Assembly: GCA_009379955.1 (NCBI GenBank)
Contig: WHST01000027.1
Location: 1 to 58,451, forward strand
Source: Streptosporangiales bacterium
GTDB taxonomy: Bacteria; Actinomycetota; Actinomycetes; Streptosporangiales; WHST01
Direction: 5' to 3'
Length of the DNA: 58,451 nucleotides
Under the pieces are notes generated by a model. The model saw only the letters and a program-made list of their open reading frames with translations. It was not told the DNA's origin and did no database searches. The position numbers and the translations under genes are program-made. Below, piece after piece: positions 53,620 through 58,451 of the stretch; position 1 is the first letter of the stretch, and every line of letters starts with the position of its first letter.

Positions 53620-54276
53620 TTGGACGTTTTCGGCACCATCACGAGGTCGCGGCTGCACGACGCCATCGTCGAGGAGATCGTCGGCGGCATCCGTGCCGGC
53701 CGGCTGGCCGCGGGCGACTCGCTGCCGGCGGAGCGGTTGCTCGCCGAGCAGTTCGGTGTCGGGCGCAGCTCGGTGCGCGAGGCACTGCGCATCCTGGAGC
53801 ACGCCGGCGTCCTCGAGGTGCGGGTCGGCAAGGGCACGTTCGTGACGGGCGAGGCCCGGTCCAGGGCCGCGGTCATGCGTGCGGAGGCCGCGATGGTCGG
53901 CGACCACAGCACGCTCGACGTATTCGTCGCCAGGATCGCGGTCGAGCCGTTCTGCGCCGAGGTCGCGGCGTCCGCGCGCACCACCTCGGACGAGCAGGCG
54001 CTGCGGCGGCTCCTCGACGAGCAGCGGGGGATCAGCTCGGGAGACGAACCTGCCGACCCGGACAGGCTCCACCGCGCGATCGCGGAGGCGACGCACAACT
54101 CGGTGCTCGTCGCCCTCGTCGGTCAGCTCGTCGCGATGACGCACCAGGTCACCTGTCACGAGCTGCGCGACCGAGCGCACGCGCAGATCGTCGCGTCCGT
54201 CCTCGCGGGCGACGGCACGAGAGCACGTGAGGCGATGACCGCGCACCTGCGCGCGATCGAAGAGGGGTGTGGATGA
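53620..54276 (+). CDS. GntR/FadR-subfamily transcriptional regulator
   Basis: A 218-residue regulator of the FadR subfamily. The winged helix (DAIVEEIVGGIRAGRLAAGD, PAERLLAEQFGVGRSSVREALRIL) is followed by an all-helical effector domain. The FCD-type metal-site residues are present in part: Asp in TLDVFVARIAVEPF, His in DRLHRAIAEATHN and His in MTAHLRAIEE. TTG 53620 is preferred, because GGTGGG lies nine bases before it and homologues begin at that point; TTG 53587 would add 11 residues. The next gene starts inside its stop (ATGA), so it heads the D-amino-acid operon and likely responds to that pathway's substrate. Confidence 0.9.
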   Translation: MDVFGTITRSRLHDAIVEEIVGGIRAGRLAAGDSLPAERLLAEQFGVGRSSVREALRILEHAGVLEVRVGKGTFVTGEARSRAAVMRAEAAMVGDHSTLDVFVARIAVEPFCAEVAASARTTSDEQALRRLLDEQRGISSGDEPADPDRLHRAIAEATHNSVLVALVGQLVAMTHQVTCHELRDRAHAQIVASVLAGDGTRAREAMTAHLRAIEEGCG

Positions 54277-55573
54277 ACGCGAGCATCGACCGGGCGAGGA
54301 TCGCCGCGCTGGCGGAGCAGCGGATCGGACCGCTGGTCAAGGGCATGCCGGTCGACGCCGGCGAGCTGACGTACGCCGAGCTCGCGGCGCAGCGGCGCGA
54401 CCTGCTCAGAGGCGGGTTCACCAGCCCGCTGCTGGCGCTGGACCGCACGGCGCTCGAGGCGAACGTCGCCGCCATGGCGCGCTGGTGCGCGGAGCAGGGC
54501 GTCTCGCTCGCGCCGCACGGCAAGACGACGATGGCGCCGGCGCTGTGGGCGCGCCAGCTCGACGCGGGGGCGTGGGCCATCACCGTCGCGAACATCGCAC
54601 AGGCGCGGGTCGCGCGGGCGTTCGGGGTGAGCACCGTCGTGATCGCCAACGAGATCGCCGGCGCCGCCGGCCTCGGCTGGCTCGCCGCCGAGATGGCGGC
54701 CGACCAGGACTGCAGGTTACTGTTCTGGGTCGACTCGGTCGCGGGCGTCCACGAGGCCGACGCCGGCCTGCGCGCGGGCGGCGCCGCGCGGCCCGTCGAC
54801 GTCCTCGTCGAGCTCGGCACCTCGCCGGGCCGTGGGGGCTGCCGCGACGCGGACACCGCGGAGGAGGTGGCGCGCGCCGTCGCCGGCTGTTCGGCGTTGC
54901 GGCTCGCAGGCGTGTCCGCGTTCGAGGGGGTCGTCAGGGCGAGACGGTGACCGGCGCCGTGGCGGGGGTCGACCGGATGCTCGACCGCATGCACGACGTG
55001 GTGCTGCGGCTCGCGAAGGCGGGCCTGTTCACCGGGCGCGACGAGGTCGTCGTCTCCGCCGGCGGCAGCGCCTACTTCGACCGGGTCGTCGAGGTGCTCG
55101 GTGACGTCGGCTCGCGGCTCGACGTCCCGGTGCGGGTGCTGCTGCGCAGCGGGTGCTACCTGACCCACGACGAGGGCATGTACTCCCGGCTCGCGCCGTG
55201 CGCTCGGGACGTGCCGGGCGCTCCGGACTTCACGCCGGCCCTTCGTGCCTGGGGGCAGGTGTGCTCGCGACCCGAGCCTGGCCTGGCGCTGTTGACGATG
55301 GGCCGCAGGGACGTGTCGTACGACGCGGGCCTGCCGAACCCGCGGCTGCGCAGCCGGCCGCGCGACGACGTCCCCACGCCATTGCGCGGCATGCGAGTGA
55401 CGGCGCTGAACGACCAGCATGCGTTCGTCGAGATACGCGAGGGAGCGGAGCTGGATGTCGGCGACTGGGTCGGCAGCGGCATCTCGCACCCGTGCACGTC
55501 CTTCGAGCGGTGGCAGGTGATCCCCGTCGTGGAGGGCACGACGGTCGTCGACTTCGTCCACACGTTCTTCTGA
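54273..55573 (+). pseudogene. PLP-dependent amino-acid deaminase (D-serine/D-threonine dehydratase-like), frameshifted
   Basis: Two overlapping frames together make one protein of about 430 residues with an alanine-racemase-type PLP barrel. The N-terminal frame (ATG 54273 to TGA near 54950) has LLALDRTALEANVAAMARWC and the PLP Lys84 in LAPHGKTTMAP. The second frame, to the stop at 55573, carries VVVSAGGSAYFDRVVEVL, VLLRSGCYLTHDEGMY, MGRRDVSYDAGLP and the zinc-type LNDQHAFVEI and SHPCTSFERW. This is the amino acid deaminase/D-serine dehydratase branch. The junction near 54935-54950 (GAGGGGGTCGTCAGGGCGAG) needs one added base. It may be a recent mutation or sequencing error, as the rest of the operon looks intact. 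Confidence 0.87.
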
Positions 55574-55591
55574 GCCGGGAGGTGAGGCGTC

Positions 55592-56374
55592 GTGCGCTTC
55601 GACGGTCGGGTGGTCCTCGTCACCGGTGCGGTCGGTGGTATCGGCGCGGAGCTGTGCCGGCGGTTCGTCGCGGAGGGCGCGGTCGTCGTCGGCGCCGATC
55701 TCGACGACGAGGCGGTGCGCCGGCAGGCGGAGCGTGACGGCTGGGCGCGGGGCGTCCGCCTCGACGTCACCGACGGCCCGCGGGTCAGGGAGACGTTCGC
55801 GGCGCTGGCGGCCGGCGTGGGACCGGTCGACGTGCTCGTCAACAACGCCGCGGCGTGCGACGACGCGGACTTCGCCCACCTGACCGAGGAGCACTGGGAC
55901 CGCGAGGTGGCGGTCACGCTGAAGGGCACGTTCCTCTGCTCCCAGGCGGCGCTGCCGGCGATGATCGAGCGCGGCGGGGGAGCGATCCTCAACGTGGCGT
56001 CGGTCAACGCCGTGACGTACGCGGGCAACGAGGCGTACAGCGCGGCGAAGGCGGGCATGCTGAGCCTCACCCGCAGCATCGCGGTGCGCTACGGCGGCCG
56101 CGGGGTGCGGTGCAACGCAGTGCTGCCCGGCACGATCCACACGCCGGTCTGGGACACCCGCCTCGCGGTCGATCCCACGGTGCTCGACCGGGTGACGAAG
56201 TGGTACCCGCTCGGCCGGGTGGGGGCGCCGGCCGACGTCGCCGAGGCGATCCTCTTCCTGTGCTCGGCGCAGGCCGCCTGGATCACCGGCGCCGCGCTTC
56301 CGGTCGACGGCGGGCTGCTGGCGGGCAACGTCGCGCTGACCGACGACATCGTCATCGCCGGAGGTGACGGGTGA
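55592..56374 (+). CDS. Short-chain dehydrogenase/reductase of D-amino-acid operon
   Basis: A 260-residue classical SDR: cofactor motif TGAVGGIG, an acidic residue at the end of strand two (GADLDDEA) that favours NAD, NNAAACDD, ASVNAV with the catalytic Ser, and YSAAKAG with Tyr149 and Lys153. The C-terminal ITGAALPVDGGLLAGN is typical. GTG 55592 follows GGGAGGTGAG. It sits between the deaminase and the D-aminoacylase and overlaps the latter by four bases. A 3-hydroxy or keto-acid dehydrogenase acting on the deaminated carbon skeleton is a reasonable idea but cannot be shown from sequence. Confidence 0.9.
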   Translation: MRFDGRVVLVTGAVGGIGAELCRRFVAEGAVVVGADLDDEAVRRQAERDGWARGVRLDVTDGPRVRETFAALAAGVGPVDVLVNNAAACDDADFAHLTEEHWDREVAVTLKGTFLCSQAALPAMIERGGGAILNVASVNAVTYAGNEAYSAAKAGMLSLTRSIAVRYGGRGVRCNAVLPGTIHTPVWDTRLAVDPTVLDRVTKWYPLGRVGAPADVAEAILFLCSAQAAWITGAALPVDGGLLAGNVALTDDIVIAGGDG

Positions 56375-57951
56375 CCGGGCTGCCCGCGGTCGTGCTGCGC
56401 GGCGGCCGGGTCGTCGACGGGCGCGGCGGCGAACCGACCCGCGCGGACGTGCTGGTGGTGGGGAACCGGATCGCCGGCGTCGGCACGGGTCTCGCCGGCA
56501 TCGCCGATGCCGATGTCGTCGACTGCGCGGACCGGTACGTCCTGCCGGGTCTCGTCGACGTGCACTCCCATGCGGACGCCACCGTCTTCGAGTCCGAGGT
56601 GCAGCGTGCGCTGCTCCGGCAGGGCGTCACGAGCGTCGTCGCCGGGCAGGACGGCGTCTCGTACGCGCCGGGCGACGGTTCGTACGCCACGACGTACTTC
56701 GGTGCCCTGCTCGGTCCGCACCCGGCGTACGGCTGTGGCGGTGTCGCGTCGCTGCTCGCGGCGTACGACGGTGCAGTGCCGGTCAACGTCGCCTACCTGG
56801 TGCCACATGGCACGGTGCGCCACGAGGTGCTCGGCGACGACGACCGTGCGCCGACGGATGACGAGCTCGTCGCGATGGAGGCGCTGGTGCGTCGCGGTCT
56901 CGCCGAGGGTGCCGTCGGGCTCTCGACCGGCCTCGACTACGTCCCCGGCCTGTTCGCCGACGCCGCCGAGATCGCCCGCCTCTGCGTCCCGGTCGCGGAG
57001 GCCAGCGGCACCTACGTCACCCACATGCGCGGCGGCTACGAGCACGCGGCAGCGGGCGGGGTGACGGAGGTGGTCGAGATCTGCCGCGCGAGCGGCGTCC
57101 GCGGGCATCTCTCGCACTACCACGGTCCCGGTGACACGCTCGTCGCGCTGCTCGACGAGGCGGCCGTGGACGGCGTCGCGCTGACGTACGACGCGTACCC
57201 GTACCGCGCGGGCTGCACGCTGCTGTCGATGCCGGTGCTCCCACCGGACCTGTTGAGGGAGCCCGTCAACGTGGCCGTGGCCCGGCTGCGCGACCCGGCC
57301 TACCGGGCCTGGCTGCTCAGGGAATGGATGCCGTCCGTCGCGTCGGTGCCGGCCACGGGTCCCGGCTGGGAGGGGCGGCTCCGGCTGGCCTTCGTCGCCG
57401 CGGAGCGCCACGCCTGGGCCGCCGGCCTGACCCCCGTGGACGCCGCCGCCCGGGTGGACGCCGACGTGCACACGTTCCTGCTCGACCTGCTCGCGGATTC
57501 GGACCTGGCGGTCACCGCGGTGATGCCCGTACCCGACCCGCGTCCGGTCGACGACCTCGCGGTGCTCGTCCGCGACAGCAGGCACATGGGAGGCAGCGAC
57601 GGCATCTACCTCGGCACGCACCCGCACCCGCGCGGCTGGGGCAGCTTCGCCCGATTGCTCGGCCGGCACACCCGCGAGCGCGCGGACCTCACCTGGGGCG
57701 AGGCCGCCGCCCACTTGTCCGCCCACCCCGTCTCGCGGCTGGGCCTGGGGACCCGAGGCCGCGTGGAGCCGGGCGCCGTCGCCGACCTGATCGTCGTCGA
57801 CCCGTCGACCGTGACCGACCAGGCGACCTATGCCGACCCCCGACACCCCGCGGTCGGCATCGACGACGTCCTCGTCGCCGGCGTCCCGGTGCTCCACGAC
57901 GGCGCCCTCACGGGCGCCACCCCAGGCACCGGCATCCGCCGTTCCCCGTGA
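56371..57951 (+). CDS. Amidohydrolase, N-acyl-D-amino-acid deacylase type
   Basis: A 526-residue metal-dependent hydrolase of the D-aminoacylase group, which releases D-amino acids from N-acyl derivatives. The metal-binding HSHAD (His65, His67), THMRGG (His218), GHLSHYHG (His249) and catalytic Asp410 in GGSDGIYLG are present, as is the typical end RGRVEPGAVADLIVVDPSTV. The position of the bridging Cys (GNCG in known D-aminoacylases) reads GQDG, with Asp94. This suggests a changed metal centre and perhaps a different acyl substrate. GTG 56371 overlaps the SDR stop. Together with the GntR, deaminase and SDR genes it suggests use of N-acyl-D-amino acids. Confidence 0.9.
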   Translation: MTGLPAVVLRGGRVVDGRGGEPTRADVLVVGNRIAGVGTGLAGIADADVVDCADRYVLPGLVDVHSHADATVFESEVQRALLRQGVTSVVAGQDGVSYAPGDGSYATTYFGALLGPHPAYGCGGVASLLAAYDGAVPVNVAYLVPHGTVRHEVLGDDDRAPTDDELVAMEALVRRGLAEGAVGLSTGLDYVPGLFADAAEIARLCVPVAEASGTYVTHMRGGYEHAAAGGVTEVVEICRASGVRGHLSHYHGPGDTLVALLDEAAVDGVALTYDAYPYRAGCTLLSMPVLPPDLLREPVNVAVARLRDPAYRAWLLREWMPSVASVPATGPGWEGRLRLAFVAAERHAWAAGLTPVDAAARVDADVHTFLLDLLADSDLAVTAVMPVPDPRPVDDLAVLVRDSRHMGGSDGIYLGTHPHPRGWGSFARLLGRHTRERADLTWGEAAAHLSAHPVSRLGLGTRGRVEPGAVADLIVVDPSTVTDQATYADPRHPAVGIDDVLVAGVPVLHDGALTGATPGTGIRRSP

Positions 57952-57974
57952 CAGAGCCGTCGACCGCGCGTCGA

Positions 57975-58042
57975 CCACGTCAACCTGGTGGACGTGGACT
58001 CCACCTCACGCAGGGACAACGCGAACCGGTTCGCGACGTGAG
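57975..58042 (+). terminator. Two strong hairpins after D-aminoacylase gene
   Basis: CCACGTC (57975-57981) pairs with GACGTGG (57991-57997). A second structure has CTCACG (58005-58010) pairing with CGTGAG (58037-58042), enclosing the 16-bp perfect palindrome CGCGAACCGGTTCGCG (58020-58035). They probably end the operon before the tRNA gene. Confidence 0.6.
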
Positions 58043-58087
58043 GCTGCGGACGCGACAACCGGGAAGCGGTCCGGCGCGGCGCTGCGA

Positions 58088-58093
58088 TAGGCT
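58088..58093 (+). promoter_or_regulatory. -10 box of tRNA-Pro gene
   Basis: TAGGCT lies 10 bases before the first base of the tRNA, a normal spacing for a stable-RNA promoter. I see no convincing -35. Confidence 0.5.
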
Positions 58094-58103
58094 TCGGGCG
58101 TTC

Positions 58104-58180
<77 letters not shown>

Positions 58181-58186
58181 CGGAAC

Positions 58187-58232
58187 CGAACGAGCCCCGG
58201 ACCAGCGTTTGTGCAGGTCAGGGGCTCGTTCG
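58187..58232 (+). terminator. tRNA-Pro terminator
   Basis: CGAACGAGCCCC (58187-58198) pairs perfectly with GGGGCTCGTTCG (58221-58232) around a 22-nt loop, directly behind the tRNA. Confidence 0.75.
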
Positions 58233-58451
58233 TGTTCGACCGCAAGACGCCCGTGTGGGTAGCTCGTGAGTGTCGGCGCCAGGCCTTTGTGTGACAAACT
58301 GAGGGACTAGGGGCTAGGAGCGTGGGTCCGTATTGGCGAATCCGCCGCGCCGCGGCGCTGATGGGGCTGCTGGGCGGTTAGCGTGGCGGGCCGTGTGCCG
58401 GCATGAGTGAGGTGGTCGTGCTCGTCGTTGATGCTCAGCGATCAGCGATCA
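58233..58451. other. Right window end, no complete gene
   Basis: I see no supported complete gene here. An ATG at 58403 opens a frame MSEVVVLVVDAQR that runs off the window edge and could be the start of a coding sequence, but no ribosome-binding site is evident. TGACAAACTGAGGGACTAGGGG near 58292-58313 looks somewhat promoter-like. Confidence 0.3.

Overview
The window is a high-GC actinobacterial chromosome segment. Gene density is high, GTG and TTG starts are frequent, genes are coupled by GTGA/ATGA overlaps, and there is a complete Pup-proteasome locus next to pafBC-tatAC-helY. I cannot fix the genus; a soil actinomycete (Nocardioidaceae/Jiangellaceae/Kribbella-like) is only a guess.

Left part (1-20.4 kb): a truncated IS982-type transposase end, a PAC2-family protein, cobalamin-dependent methionine synthase (metH), an APC amino-acid permease, and a six-gene peptide/nickel-type ABC importer with two tandem paralogous lipoproteins (SBP, SBP, permease, permease, ATPase, ATPase). 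Then come a secreted metallophosphatase/5'-nucleotidase-like protein with altered metal ligands, a TetR regulator divergent from an SDR with a clear shared operator, an Fe-S RecB-type nuclease, and a site-2 protease.

Middle part (20.6-40.2 kb): trmI, then arc/mpa-dop-pup-prcB-prcA-pafA, i.e. tagging, unfolding, proteolysis and depupylation. Pup ends directly in Glu, so no deamidation is needed. An accessory block (SDR, LysR, frameshifted ChaA-type antiporter, lipoprotein, DUF3866 protein) separates pafA from pafB-pafC, which are followed by tatA-tatC, a DagK-type lipid kinase and helY.

Right part (40.2-58.4 kb): a Pro-rich membrane protein, alanine dehydrogenase (with an 18-bp palindrome over its -10), xerD, a parA-scpA-scpB segregation/condensation block running into a pseudouridine synthase, tyrA, cmk, plsC-type acyltransferase and der. 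Next is a converging, predicted exported histidine/phenylalanine ammonia-lyase-fold protein whose MIO-forming Ala-Ser-Gly is missing. A GntR-led cluster follows (frameshifted D-amino-acid deaminase-type PLP enzyme, SDR, D-aminoacylase-type amidohydrolase), which looks like catabolism of N-acyl-D-amino acids. A tRNA-Pro(GGG) gene closes the window.

The most unusual items are the secreted MIO-less ammonia-lyase homologue (51367-53319), two other enzymes with substituted metal ligands, a recurring leaderless-promoter layout (TANNNT, 6-7 nt, start codon) at eight genes, and clusters of intergenic palindromes.
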